Shown: positions 12,952-25,013 of the stretch, one piece after another
Numbering within the stretch: the first letter of the stretch is position 1
Layout of the letters: each line of letters starts with the position of its first letter
Assembly: GCF_963583255.1 (NCBI RefSeq)
Contig: NC_084810.1
Coordinates: forward strand, 11,429,853 to 11,493,852
DNA from: Pyrus communis
Lineage: Eukaryota > Streptophyta > Magnoliopsida > Rosales > Rosaceae
Length of the DNA: 64,000 nucleotides
Direction: 5' to 3'
Program-made: the position numbers and the translations under genes
Notes under the pieces: model-generated
The model's database searches: none
What the model saw: only the letters and a program-made list of their open reading frames with translations
Told to the model about the DNA's origin: nothing

Positions 12952-12956
12952 TTAAG

Positions 12957-13470
12957 AAGGGGTCCACTCACAGATACTTGCGAGGTCGCAGCTGTTCGAA
13001 CTAGGAAAGTCAGAGTTTCCGATAGTAATCGCACCTAAGCATAATATTGGGATCTATTAGTAAAACTCAACTAAAATGATTAAATTTGGTAAAACAGAGT
13101 TGGAATTGGAATCAGGGCGTTGAAATACCCTAAGAGGGGCCCCAGAAAAATTGCATAAAAAGTCAATAGGAAAGTCAAAGGTCAACCCAAAAAAGTCAAC
13201 TATGCCACCGAGACGGTCAACTACGTTAAAACATTGGAATTTGACTAAATGGATGTCACAAACGAACCCAGAGCATTGAAATTAGCTTAAGAGAGTTCTT
13301 GAGAAAATTTCGTAAAAGTTGATGCAAAGAATATTCCAAAGAATGTTTCAGAGAATATTCCGTCGCCGATCGTCGGTCTCCAGAATCTGGGTAAACTCGC
13401 TGAATTTTCTGGGATAGGTTGGTACATTGCCTCTAACAGTTCGACTTAGTTTAGCTCTAGTTCAAAAGGA
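12957..13470 (-). repeat. T-type gypsy LTR, minus strand, 5' part
   Basis: Minus-strand reading gives GTATCTGTGAGTGGACC, then repeated GTTGACTTT/GTTGACC runs as in the complete T LTR near 60640-60700. Noncoding. The exact outer boundary with the plant-mobile-domain gene is not clear. Confidence 0.5.
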
Positions 13471-13478
13471 ATAAGGAA

Positions 13479-15129
13479 TCATGGGACTAGAATCCTTACA
13501 AAAGCTGAGGCAACTTCTTGCTCTAAAATCCCTGTTTCCTGATCTTGGGGTTGACACCTTGACCCTTCTACAAGAGGAACGTCGAGATTAACTAAAAGAG
13601 GATCAGTTGGCTCCACCAAAGGAATGTTCACCACCGGAGTCTGAACGGCATCAGCTTTCTCTTTACCTTTGCTTTGAGGCAAGGGAGTTTCGACCTGTCT
13701 TTCTCTTGGCAGAGAACGTCTCTTTCTCACCATGAGAGTTAAGTTTTCTTCACCCACCTGTATTTGAGCGAAAGTTAGAAAAAGTAGTGAGCTATAGATG
13801 ATTTCCTGATATAAAGGAAAATATACCTCTACGACGGGAGTGATTAGCCGAGATGCAGTAGTTTTTGGATTTGGGGATGGTGTTGACTTCGGGGATGTAT
13901 GGCCCAAGTCGAAATAGTGAGCAGCGTTTGACGTACTTTTCTTTGGCTTCATCCCAATAAAAAGGGGAACTAGGTAGCCCTGGTGGTTTCCTTAGTAGGC
14001 CAAGAATGGGAGACAACAGATCAGCAAGAATGATCCCCAATTTAACCGGATCTCAGCATCCACTGTCGCATCCTAATTTAATGATGGGAGTATGAGAGAA
14101 GCAGGGTATGGCCTTTGGTGACAAACAAGAAATTCGTTTATGGTCAAACTAAGAAGTATTGGAATATATCAACCGTCAAATATTCTAGGGCGGCAAAAGG
14201 GCCAATTGAAAGCCCATTGCTTCATCATCCTTGAAGGCTGGACAATCAGGCTTCAATGGCGCGATGTACATTTGGAGCCACGATTGGAACATCCAAAGAC
14301 GACCACTTTGACGAGGATCCATCTCTCCAATTGTGATGTCATTGAGGCACCGAAAAGGATTGGTAAGAATGGTAGGACTAAGGGCCAGAAGTTGACAGCT
14401 TGCCAATGCCTCAGCCACTTGCATGTTTTCGGCCAAACATTTGTTCGACCGAGAGTAGGAAACAAACTTCTTGGACTATTAGAATATGAAGGCTTCATGT
14501 TTACCTGGATGAATAAGCTCGTCATCTTTCTCAACAAAATGGTGATGAGGGTAGTAATTCAAAACTTTCTTTACCTTTTTGGTGATATCATCTTTCGACC
14601 AATCCTTCTCAACGTCTTGCTTTCCAAGAACTTCGGCAGCTATTTCCTAAAAAATGGTCTGTTTCATACTGGTAGGATGGAAGGGCGGCACCTACTGGGA
14701 AACTAGAAAGATAGGGGCCAAGAATGGCAATGTCAAGAATTGTGTGGCCCATATGACCGAGAGCAGGACCATTGTGTTGGTGGTCGAGCACCAATAGTCG
14801 AAGGTTGCAATTAGAAGTTCACAGTCCATGCTGGTCTCGATGTTCAAGATCTTAATTGCATCAAACAATCCGAGATGTTTCCAATAACAGCTGAAAGCCA
14901 ATTAACCCATGAGGCCGAAGCAGTAGGGACTGAAGGTCAGGCCACTTGGGCTTGGTAATATCCCATTTAGCCCAGGCCCGCTTCGAGAAGAAAGGTGTGG
15001 GCCAAAAACCCGGTGTTTCGCCTTTTCTTCATTAGGAAATTGGAAATGTTTAATGGTATGATGGTTTATGATGTCTGAAACATTCTCAAGTTCATCAGAG
15101 ATCATTTGGCAGAAGTTGGCTGAAGACAT
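13479..15129 (-). pseudogene. Plant mobile domain (aminotransferase-like) protein, broken
   Basis: Successive minus-strand frames give one order: start MSSANFCQMISDELENVSD (15129), then YWKHLGLFDAIKIL and FDYWCSTTNTMVL near 14870-14780, FRCLNDITIGEMDPRQSG and LQMYIAPLKPDCPAFKDDEA near 14340-14250, FLVCHQRPYPASL near 14100, and a Ser/Pro/Lys-rich tail (MKPKKSTSNAAHYFDLGH, 13952-13479). The aromatic-rich FWC...TNT and PDCPAFKDDEA segments fit plant mobile domain proteins (PF10536 type), which occur in MULE and retroelement-borne genes and in host silencing factors of the MAIN/MAIL type. At least three frame changes or stops break it. Intron positions were not resolved. It could be a TE-carried gene rather than a host gene. 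Confidence 0.6.
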
Positions 15130-15240
15130 TTTTGTGATAAAAATGGGCTTTCGAATTCGAGAGAAACTTGGGACTGGAGGATAAAATGGTAGAGTTTCTA
15201 GGATTTCTGGAAAGCGTGAAGAAAAATGAAGAAGGAATGG

Positions 15241-15250
15241 GTATATATAG
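15241..15250 (-). promoter_or_regulatory. TATA box of the plant-mobile-domain gene
   Basis: Minus-strand CTATATATAC lies about 112 bp upstream of the ATG at 15129, a normal plant TATA-to-start distance including a 5' leader. Confidence 0.5.
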
Positions 15251-15429
15251 ACAAAAGAAGGGGGACAGTTCGAGATTTTAATATTTTTTAAGTGGATCTT
15301 AAAGTGGTTCCCCTGATCATTGAGAATTCTAGAAATTGGAAATATTTAAGCCGTCATTAAAACGTCCTACGAGGGTGGCTTGTCCCAATTTTCTAGACAC
15401 ATCTATTGTGGAGTAAAAAATAATCAACA

Positions 15430-16163
15430 AGAATATGAATAAGACAAAATTACTCTTGAGGTACACCGGAACTCTCACGCGCAAGCAGCGAACAATCACG
15501 ACTAAATCAAGGTCAAAAGTGATCAAAATAGGTATTTACTCAATACATATTTCATCCATCCTCATCAAATTCTCCTCACAAGGTAACCCTCAATTATTCA
15601 TTCAAATTAGGATTAATTACATAAATTAATTGATTAATTTCCTAATTAATTAATTAATTAATTTTCTAATTGATTGGAAGATATTTTGACATAATATCTT
15701 GCAATTACACCCAAAAACCACCATAAGTGGCATGACCCATTTTCTCCAAATAGGGGCCGGCCACACCCCGATAAATAGCTCCCATTTCTCGCAAAAACCT
15801 AATTCCAACTCTCTTGCAAAATTCTCCAAATTTCTCTAAACACTTTTCCCTCAAATTCTAACTTTGGCATCGAAGGTTCTTCGACCAAAGCCCCCCTCCA
15901 AATTCATCGTGGGCGTGTGAGGCTCTTGACCTTGACCTAAGATGTTAATTGTTTTGTAAGTGCATTTTTGTCCAATAAGAAGAAGGCACAAATTTGCATC
16001 CACAAATTGGTGCTTTCATGGAGAGTCTTGATTTATACGCTCGTAGAAGACTCTCGCATTCAATGTTTCTAATTTCTTGTTTATTTGTAGATTTTTTGTA
16101 CGTTCTTATTCTTGGAATTTTTGTTTATAAAAATTCTTTGATAAAACGTAAAAGAAAATTACA
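15430..16163 (+). repeat. Probable 5' LTR and leader of a deleted gypsy element
   Basis: Noncoding, with a run of TTAATTAATTAA near 15640, a TATA-like GATAAATAG (15770-15778) and a CA/CT-rich downstream leader. AAATTGGTGCTTTCATGGAGAG (16004-16025) is the position expected of a gypsy primer-binding region before gag. LTR ends were not fixed because no partner LTR is present. Confidence 0.5.
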
Positions 16164-18060
16164 ATGACTAGAAATTTAGAAACCTCAACGAACGGAACTT
16201 CCAACGTTCAAGATGAGTGGAGCGGCACCACACCCACGGGGCACTACTGTGACAACCACCATGGTAGCAGCCATGGCAACAACTCTCGGCGAGCCCACTA
16301 CCCATGGTGAGCAGTCCACCTCGCAGCAGCAGGGCCAAGCCAGTGCCACACGGCAGCCAGCCTATATTTAAGCCCATGATGTTGCACTGGCAGCTGAGGC
16401 CTAAGTAGCTGCAGCAATTGGAGCAGCCTAGCATTCGTGGGCCCAAGGCAAGCGCGAGCCCAGTGCGCTCCAAAGCCAAGCCCAAGACTTATAGGCCCAA
16501 GCCATTCCGAGGAGAGCCCACCCTTGGGCTCTAATTGCCCAGCCTTGTACACGATTCGACTCGTGCATGCGATCCGACCCTTTCCTGCGGCCCAATTTTG
16601 AGATCCAGCCCACTCCCATGGCTTCCTAAGTGATCCACACAGGTCCAAGATCGGTTTAACTGTCCCGATTTCAGATTTCTGGATCGACGATTGAACCGGG
16701 GGCATTTTCACCCTATTTCTCCATAGATTTGACATTTCCCAACTCAAATCTCGCGCCTGGAGTCCATTACACTTCCACTACTCAAGGAAACGCATATCAT
16801 CCAAGCTCTTCCAACCCAAATGGTGAACCATACTTGTCTCGTGAAGTTATAAAGTTGACAAGCACCCTTGCACAATAGATGACCTTGGTGAATCAGCTCT
16901 TGTAGCATACTAAGATGCAGCGTGCCCCAGATGAGGTGTCTCGAAGCAGGACAAAGTTAGACGATGAAGTCTCCAGCAACGTCCCGGTAAGTAGCCACTC
17001 GACCAATCACGAACCGAGCATTCTAGCAGTGTACACTCAAAACTAGGCCCCAGAGATAGCGTATACTCTCGTTTTAGCTCGCGGAAGAACGTGTCGGTTA
17101 TGCCCACAGACGAGCATACATTCACGATTGAGGCCACACTCTGATAATCAACATGAGCAACCTTCTAGGCGAAGTGTTCATTTGCTATTAGGCTTGCAAG
17201 GAGCATCATCCACCTCACAACGGAGTAGGAAGCACGACAGACGGAGAGAATCAGTTACTCAATCTAACTCAAGTTCAACCAGCAGCTTGCAAAGAACTCG
17301 CTCGCTTGCTAGAAACGTACCATATACACCGTAGTCGCGGCATAGACGAGCCGAACACATGGAAAAACAGCCTAGACCAGTAGGTCACGACAAGGGGCAG
17401 CCGAGAGCTTCGCTATCCCAATAAAGGCAAATTCAGGAAGAAGTAAAGAAGCTCCTGATCGAGCAAGTGAGCAATTTCCAATGCAACAATATCACTAACG
17501 AGGCATCCACGCAAGTTTAGCATGCCACATTTCACATCATTCAAAGGGGATGAAGACCTAGAAAAACACCTAAAGCATTACCAAATCGTTATGATCCTTT
17601 ATCAAAATAACGACGATCACATATGCAAGATATTCACCATCACTCTGCAAGGCGAAGCGCAAAATTGGTTCTACACCCTGCTGCCACAATCTATCCGGAG
17701 TTTCGACGAACTTTCTTTGGTCTTCACCAAAGAATATTCATCCTATCACTTGACCAAGAAGAAGTCCAACCATTTGTTCAATGTCAAAAAGAACCCAAAG
17801 GAGTCGCTTCGTGATTATGTGAAGAGGTTCAAAGTAGAGAAGGCAAAGATAGTCGGATGCAATGACTCAATAGCTAGAGCAGGCTTCCAAAAATGACTTC
17901 CAACAGACCACTCACTGTTCAAAAAATTGATCATGAAAGAAGATCTAACTCTGGTAAACTCTTTCACTCTGGCAGAGGAGCATGCACTTTGGGACGAGGC
18001 TCGTCGATGCAAATTCAAGGACATGAAGAAGTACCTGACATCACCTCCCTACTATCCAAA
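16164..18060 (+). pseudogene. Ty3/gypsy gag, broken
   Basis: A leader ATG at 16164 opens a frame with early stops. The recognisable core is at 17522-18057: MPHFTSFKGDEDLEKHLKHY, then ITLQGEAQNWFYTLLPQSI, FDELSLVFTKEYSSY and ESLRDYVKRFKVEK. This is the helical capsid (retrotrans_gag) domain. A stop at 17894-17896 follows FQK and the continuation (PTDHSLFKKLIMKEDLTLV, EEHALWDEARR) is in a neighbouring frame. It packaged the element's RNA. Frameshifts make it non-coding now. Confidence 0.85.
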
Positions 18061-18719
18061 TCGAAAATAGCAAAGGACCTATTCGCATGTTTGACGGTAT
18101 CTGAAGCAGCAATAAGCTCTACCATCATACGAGAAGAGTTGGGGACCCAACTACCTGTACTTTATAGTTCAAAAGCTCACCTCAATGCAGAAACTAGCTA
18201 CCAAAAATTCAAAAGCTAACCTTGGCGACAGTTGTTGCAACCCTTAAGCTCAAGCTTTAATTTCAAACGCAAGCAGTTATCCTCATGACGCACTATTCCC
18301 GCATAATCTAGATGCGCGACAATAAAATCGCAGACACTGACGGATGCAAAGTTTTTTTACTAACGCAACAACTTAGCCCAAAAGGCACGGCAAGGGCAAA
18401 CGAACACTAGAAGGACACACTTGGAAGCAAGTTTTGTCCTCGTTGCCCCAAAAAATTCTACACAAGAGTAACATGTACCGACAGTTGAGCACTACCTCCT
18501 ACTGCGCGTCACACGACCTTAGCCAACCCTTGCTCCATAATTTAGCTCTAGAGTGGCTCAATACTAGTAGTTGAGCATCTCTTGCTGCATGTAACATGAC
18601 CCCAGCTTCACGACTCCCTATCATGCCTTCATGCCTAGCCTAGACGACGCAACACAGAGATCCAATGATGCCTCAAAGGCAACCGAGCATGCTTTAGCCG
18701 CGCCTGTTTCACCTGATGA
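18061..18719 (+). other. Degenerate stretch between gag and RNase H
   Basis: Only about 660 bp separate gag from RNase H, and no protease or reverse-transcriptase motifs are seen. A complete gypsy element would need well over 1 kb here, so an internal deletion is inferred. Confidence 0.5.
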
Positions 18720-19375
18720 AGACTTCTAGCATTTGCACGTTGATGACGCATCTAACTACGATGGCTCATGAGTAGGCGTAGCCCTGATCACCCCAGACGG
18801 TTTGATGCTTGAGTAGGCAATCAATCTAGGCTTCAAAGCATCTAACAACGAAGCAGAGTACGAGACCCTACTAGTAAGCTTCTGAATGGCAAAAGACTTG
18901 GCGGTGAAAAAGCTTGCAATTCATTCTGATTCCCAGCTAATTACCAGCCAGACTACTGAGGAGTACATGGCAAAACATTCGAAAATGAAGCAATACCTAG
19001 ATAAGGTACGAAAACAACTTGAGGCATTTTAGACTTACACCCTTACTGAAGTTCTGCGGGCAAACAAAGTCCACGCGGACGCGTTAGCCGGCCTAGGCTT
19101 TGCCCTCGACTACCAACTCAAGTGCTCTATTCCGATGAAGCACCTAGATAAGCCAAGCATAAAGGCGGAGTCAGCAGTCGAGGTGTCACAGGTTACTACT
19201 ACTTCGAACTGGCAAGATTCCATTATAGACTACCTGGTCAATGGCACACTCCCATGTAAAGATTGGAGTTTAGAAAGCTCCAAACAAAGGCAACACGCAT
19301 CTACATGTGGAACGACATCTTTGTTCGAAGATCCTACACTGGACCACATCTACACTGTCTAGTGCCTCTCGACGA
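18720..19375 (+). pseudogene. Ty3/gypsy RNase H remnant
   Basis: The frame gives GVALITPDG, then GFKASNNEAEYETLL, KLAIHSDSQL and RANKVHADALAGLGF. These are the E (NNEAEYE), D (HSDSQL) and final D (HADALA) blocks of plant gypsy RNase H. Stop codons interrupt it (for example in the region of 18775, 18822 and 18883). The last open part, 19135-19362, is the linker to integrase. Confidence 0.85.
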
Positions 19376-19920
19376 CCTAAAAGTCCTAAGCTCAATCCAT
19401 GAAGATGTTTGTGAAAATTACTCCGGAGGTTAATCTTTAGCACAGAAGGCTCTTAATGCAGGCTACTATTGGCCTACTATGCATTAAGATGCTAAGGAAT
19501 TAGTACAAAAGTGTGACCATTACCAACGCTACAATCTGGTACTAGCATTGTCTACTAGCTAACTACATTTGCAGACGAGTTTTTGGTCGTTCATGCAATA
19601 GCCAATTGACTCGGTAGGGCGAATACCGCCCGCTACTGGTGGCAAATGCATGATGATCGTGGCAATCAATTACTTCACCAAATAGGTAGAAGTAGAGGCC
19701 ATGGCTACCATGACTCAGGCAGACATAAAGCACTTCATATGGAGGAACATCATTTGTCGATTTAGCATCTCTCAATCCATCATCATAAATATTAGCCCGC
19801 TATTCATAGACAAAGATTTGGCGAAGTTCTTCCAAAAGTATGGCATCAAGCAAGATATGTCCACGCTGAGATATCCTCAAGGTAATGGGCAAGTAGAAGC
19901 ATCCAACAAGACGATCCTTG
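19376..19920 (+). pseudogene. Ty3/gypsy integrase remnant, truncated
   Basis: It reads ALNAGYYWPTMH, KCDHYQRYN, GGKCMMIVAINYFTK, then FIWRNIICRFSISQSIII and RYPQGNGQVEASNKTIL. In the zinc-binding HHCC motif the last Cys is Tyr (CDHY). The first catalytic Asp is Asn (AINYFTK instead of the usual VDYFTK), and the second is also lost (IIINISPLF). The integrase stops abruptly after NKTIL at about 19920, where unrelated sequence begins. Confidence 0.85.
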
Positions 19921-20094
19921 AACTTTTAGTTTCATATTTAGTGCCTTTGAAACCCATAGTTTTCATTTAAAACTTAACACATGAAACCTGTAGCTTTCAT
20001 GTTTAAATTAAACCAATACATGTTTATAGAACCCAAATGTTCTACTATGTATGCCTATGGATTACCATATGACTAACCATGTTTTATTGTACCC
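19921..20094 (+). other. Junction region upstream of a copia gag
   Basis: AT-rich and noncoding. It probably belongs to the leader of the copia element that follows; no LTR could be recognised. Confidence 0.35.
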
Positions 20095-21060
20095 TCCGTT
20101 TTAGGGATATGTTTTATGGGTTCAAGACATGAAGCTTCATCTTACTGCAATGGGTATTAGAGCCACCATCGAGGAACCTATCGATGCCAAACCCGTTGAT
20201 GAAGCTCAAAAAGCTTTTGCAATGATCTTCATTCAAAGACACATCCATGATGCTACAGACTAAGTACGTCGTTGAGGAGGACCCATGCACGCTCTGGCTT
20301 GCTCTAGCTGATCATTTTAATCACTAGAAAGACATTTGCTTGCCTGAAGTAAGACACGACTGGCAGAATTTACTCTTCCAAGACTTTAAGTCCTTGAATG
20401 AATATAACTTTGAAGTTTGTAGAATCTGATCACTGCTTAAGTTCTGTAAAGTGGACTTAACAGATGCAGATCTTCTGGAGAAAACCTATTCGACCTTCCA
20501 TGCCACCAATATTGTCTTGTAACAATAATATAGGGCACATAAGTTCACCAAATTTTTGGATTTGATCTCTGTTTCACTTCTAACTGAAAAGCAGAACCAG
20601 CTTTTGATGAGAAATCATCAAGCTTGACCCACTAGCTCTAACGTTTCGCCTAAAGCACATGCGACCAATTCTAGTAGCTACAAACGACAGAAAAGCCATT
20701 ATGGCCATGATAATGGACGGAAATTCCACCCACAAGCCCAAGATCAATAGAGCTAAGACCCACCCAAGGGAAGAAATATGAGCCAGAAGTGCCAAGCCCT
20801 TGTACCTAAGGCCCCAAACTTCATGAACAAGGGAAAAACTACCATTCAATCGGCTTCCACTGAAATGGACATATGCTACTGCTGTGGATCAAAGGATCAT
20901 TGGTCACACATATGCATAGCTTCCCCCGAGACTATTGCTAAGTATCATTCTCGTCGTGAGTCTAACTTTGCCAACGTGGAACATCCCGAAGATGCTACTA
21001 CATCCTTGGAGATATCAAATTTTCAGGAGGCATCTGCCCCTATGGATGAATAAGTTTTAT
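20095..21060 (+). pseudogene. Ty1/copia gag with CCHC knuckle, broken
   Basis: After a leader the frame gives DMKLHLTAMGIRATIEEPI (one shift near 20130) and continues in patches through RSLLKFCK and DADLLEKTYSTFHATNIV, as in plant copia gag. The CCHC zinc knuckle (C-X2-C-X4-H-X4-C; CYCCGSKDHWSHIC) is intact at 20874-20915. Gag packages element RNA into virus-like particles. Many stops show long decay. Confidence 0.85.
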
Positions 21061-22440
21061 TCTTCTAGACATGTTTTTAGGGTGCTTTTACTCCTAGTGG
21101 CCGAACCCACTTATTTTTAGGTTTATGGTTTAATTTTTGGACAATTTTTCTATAGTATTTGGAATAATTTGTTTGGTTTTGGTTTGTTTTGAATTATGGA
21201 TAATTATTTTATGGATATTATTTCTCAATTGGTTAATTGAATGAATGAAATTATATTTATGCATGTGACTAATTCAATTAATTTATTTCTAGGTATGACC
21301 AGTGGGGAAGTTAGTTGTCTGGCTGATAATGCTACTACGCACATCATATTGTGTAAGCGACACCATTTTACTAACTTCGTACCTAAGAATGCACTTCTGA
21401 CAACCCTCTTAGGCTCATCCAACCTAATTTAAGGATATGAAAAGGCTCATATAATGTCTAATGGTATTGTCTTAACCATTAAAGATGCCCTCTATTCTCC
21501 ACGTTCTGGAAGAATGTTGCTGAGTTTTAGAGACATTCGAGATAATTAATATCATGTTGAAACCACTGAAGAGAATGGTTCTGAATTTCTTTGTATCACT
21601 TCTTACGAGTATGGCCAGAAATGTACTCATGAGAAGCTGGAACATCTCCCGAGTGGATTGTACATCACAACCATTCGTGGGATAGAGGCCTACCATGTGG
21701 CTAGACCTGAGCCCGGGTTCCAGGGCACTTTGCTGCTTTGGCATGATCGTATAAGACATCCCGGACGTGACATGATGCACCGTATCCTCAAATAATCATA
21801 TGGCATCATTTACCTCCCTATGTTGGATTCCTGCCATGCAAAGCTTGCTCTTTGGGGATGTTAAATACTCAACCCTCAATTACAAAGATTATTCACAACC
21901 CTCCTAAGTTTATTCAGAGGATTTAATGGGATATTTGTGGACCTATCCAACCAATATGCAGACTATTTAGATACTTTATGGTGTTAATTGATGCATCAAC
22001 ACATTGGTCACATGCCTGCTTATTGTCCACACGCAACGTTACATTTACGAAACTCCTAGCACAAATTATTAAGTTGAGGGCTCACCACCCTGATTATTCG
22101 ATCAATTCGATTTGACTGGATAATGCTGGAGAGTTTACATCACAGACTTTTAACGACTATTGCATGTTAGTTGGGATTGAAGTTAAACATCCTGTACCTC
22201 ATGTTCACACCCAAAATGGCTTGGCAGAAGCTTTCATAAAGTACCTTCAATTGATAGCTCGGACTTTGGTTATGTGAACCAAATTGCCAGTATCTACCTG
22301 GGGCTATCCAATACTGCATGCAACTATGTTGGTTTGCCTAAGGCCTACCGCTACCCAACCTCTTTCAACGTTACAATTGGTTATTGGATACGAGCCTGAC
22401 GTCTCACATTTACGGGTGTGTAGCCTATGTGCCAATAGCA
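21061..22440 (+). pseudogene. Ty1/copia protease and integrase, broken
   Basis: GEVSCLADNATTHIIL near 21303 corresponds to the aspartic-protease active-site region, with the expected triad lost. Then come NGIVLTIKDALYSPRS, the pre-integrase HDRIRHPGRDMM near 21740, and the integrase core: RYFMVLIDASTHWSH, SIRLDNAGEFTSQ and HPVPHVHTQNGLAEA near 22190-22230. The DDE residues look largely present, but stops and frameshifts interrupt the chain (for example TAA at 21430-21432). Confidence 0.85.
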
Positions 22441-24640
22441 ATGCCACTACGTACGAAAATGGGTCATCAGATAAGAATAGGAATCTATGTCGGTAATGAT
22501 TCGCCATCAATTATCCGCTACTTAGAGCCCTTGACAGAAGATCTTTTTAGTGCACATTTTATGGATTGTCACTTTGATCAGACAATCTTCCCGTCGTTAA
22601 GGGGAGATAAGAATGCTAACGTTCCTGTAGAATGCCGTGAATTCTTGTGGTATGCTCCCACTATGTCTCATTTAGATCCCCGTACTGCCCAATCTGAAAC
22701 TGAAGTACGACGTATTCTAGATCTTCAGAGCATTGCTTAAAGCATGTTGGATGCTTTTATTAATCTAGCAAAGGTGACGAGTTCACATATACCCATTGCA
22801 AACGCACGTGCAAGGATCAACGTACCTAGAGTATGCAGTAATACTGCCTGGGAAGGCCGAAGCGTGGCAGACCCCCTGATTCAAAGGATTCACAACCCTG
22901 GAAGAGGAAAACAACATAAACTAGTGACCCTACTCTAAATTTGACCATCGCTTACTCATCTGTTCCAATGCATGAAGTTATTATAGATTACGATGACGTC
23001 TTAGATGAGACAACTGGGCCTCCCGGGAATCACAAGATTTCGATCCACTACGCAGTATTTGATAAGGTTTGGAATTTGGATGAGATGATCATCGACAATG
23101 CATTTGCATACATAGCAGCTACTGAAATCATGCTTAGCGATGATATTGAACCACGTTCCATTGATGAATGCCGACATCGAATGGATTGGTCAAACTGGAA
23201 ATAAACAATCCAGGTAGAACTAGATTCGCTTGGGAAATGTAAGGCGTTTGTGTTTGTAGCTCCTACTCCACTACATGCTAAGCCCGTGGGCTACAAGTGG
23301 GTTTTCGTAAGAAAGCGTAATTAGAAGAATGAAATAGTGTGATACAAAGCACGCCTCGTAGCATAAGTCTTCTCTCAATGCCTTGGGATTGATTACGATG
23401 AGACGTATTCCCCCATAATGGATGTCATAATGTTCCACTACCTTATCAGTTTGGTAGTTTCTGAAAAAATGAATATGCAACTTATGAACGTGGTAATCGC
23501 ATATCTCTATGGGGATCACTCTTTCTACTAGATTGAGGAGATCACTCTACGGATTGAAACAATCCGGGCGGATATGGTATAATCGTCTAAGTGAATATTG
23601 TTATATGAACAATGTACTATGCACATGCGTGTTCACAAAGAAGTCAAATTCTGGATTTTCTAGATTTACGATTATTGCAATTTATGTCGATGACATGAAC
23701 CTAATTGAAACTCTCGCAAAGCTTGAGGAAATTGTCGTTCATTTGAAATCAAAATTTAAGATGAAAAATCTTGGAAAAACTCGATAGTGTCTCGACCTGG
23801 AGGTCGAGCATTGTTTGGATGAACTCTTAGTACATCAATTGAACTACACCCAAAATGTGTTACGACGCTCTAATGAGGAAGATATTTTTTAGCTTGAAGT
23901 TCCACACCTATGTGCAATTGGTGCTTTATTACACTTGGCTCAATGCATTAGACCTGACGTCTTCTTCACTGTTAATCATTTGGCTAGATACAGCAATGCG
24001 CTTACATGCAGACACTGGAATGGTGCTAAAGACATTTTCCTTTACCTCAAGGGTATGACGGATTTGGGTTTGTTCTACACCCATAAATCTCATCGAGAAG
24101 ACGTTTTCCTCTGTCGGTCATCAGGTTGATTCCCTTTTCAGATGAAGGTTATCTGTTTGACCCACACATGACACGTTCTCAAATGGTTATGTCTTTACCG
24201 TTGGAGACAACGCTATATCTTGGAGGTCTACCAAGCAAATGCTAGTTGCGACTTATTTGAACCATGCTCAAATCCTCACCTTGCATGAAGCATCGCGTGA
24301 GTGGCTTTGGTTGAGAGTAGTCATGGAACATATTCAAAGCACTAGTGGTCTTACTACCTTCGTTAATCTTCCTATAATGATCTTTGAAGATAATGCAGCA
24401 TGTATCGAATAGTTAAAGAAGGGATACATCAAGGAAGACAACACCAAGCACATAACGCCAAAGTTCTTTTATTCTCAATAGCAACAACAACATCAGAATA
24501 TTGAAGTCAAGCAAATCTGTTCCCAGGACAACCTGGCCGATCTTTTTACCAAGTTATTGCCCAAGTCTAATTTTTAGAAGCTCGTCCAAGGAATCATTAT
24601 GCGTAAATTATCTGAGTTGAATTGCTTGTAGTTCTCTTAT
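22441..24640 (+). pseudogene. Ty1/copia reverse transcriptase and RNase H, broken
   Basis: Patches in three frames give KPVGYKWVFVRKR, YKARLVA, GIDYDETYSPIMDV (23230-23420), LRRSLYGLKQSGRIWYNRLSEY (23530-23600), IYVDDMNL (YVDD active site near 23690) and, after more shifts, SWRSTKQMLVATYLNHA, EASREWLWLR, FEDNAACIEQLKKGYIK and DNLADLFTKLLPKSNF up to about 24570. The order is RT then RNase H, as in Ty1/copia. It copies element RNA into cDNA; this copy is dead. Confidence 0.88.
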
Positions 24641-25013
24641 TTGGAAGTTATGTCTAACTCAAGGGGAGTATCCTGAAGCATACTCACTTAATCTTTATGT
24701 ACTCTTTTCCCTACAGGTAGGAGCATTTTTCCCACTGAGTTTTGCTACCTAATGAGGTTTTGATGAGGCACCCATCTTAGGATGATCATACTTCGTTGAG
24801 TTCACTACTTTCGTCCTATTTGACGTTTGTTTTAGACATTATGTATACTTCTCACTTTTCTCCTTGGCCTATGGGTTTTCACCTACCTTAGGTTTTACCA
24901 TAGGGAGGTTTTGTGAGTTTTACTACCTATGCATGCTTTCTTTATATTAGAGACTCGCATTCGCCTGTTGTGTCGTCGACTTCATCAACTGTTCTACTTT
25001 ATCTGCTGAAGAT
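24641..25013 (+). mobile_element. 3' noncoding part of the copia element
   Basis: Noncoding. It continues across the solo LTR at 25014-27327: with one AAGAT removed, 25013 joins 27333. The polypurine tract CAAGGGGGAG (27368-27376) is on the far side. Confidence 0.7.

Noticed and set aside
16168..16747. 105-149-aa minus-strand ORFs rich in Gly, Leu and Trp
   Set aside because: They run antisense to the gypsy gag leader in a GC-rich patch; composition-driven open frames.
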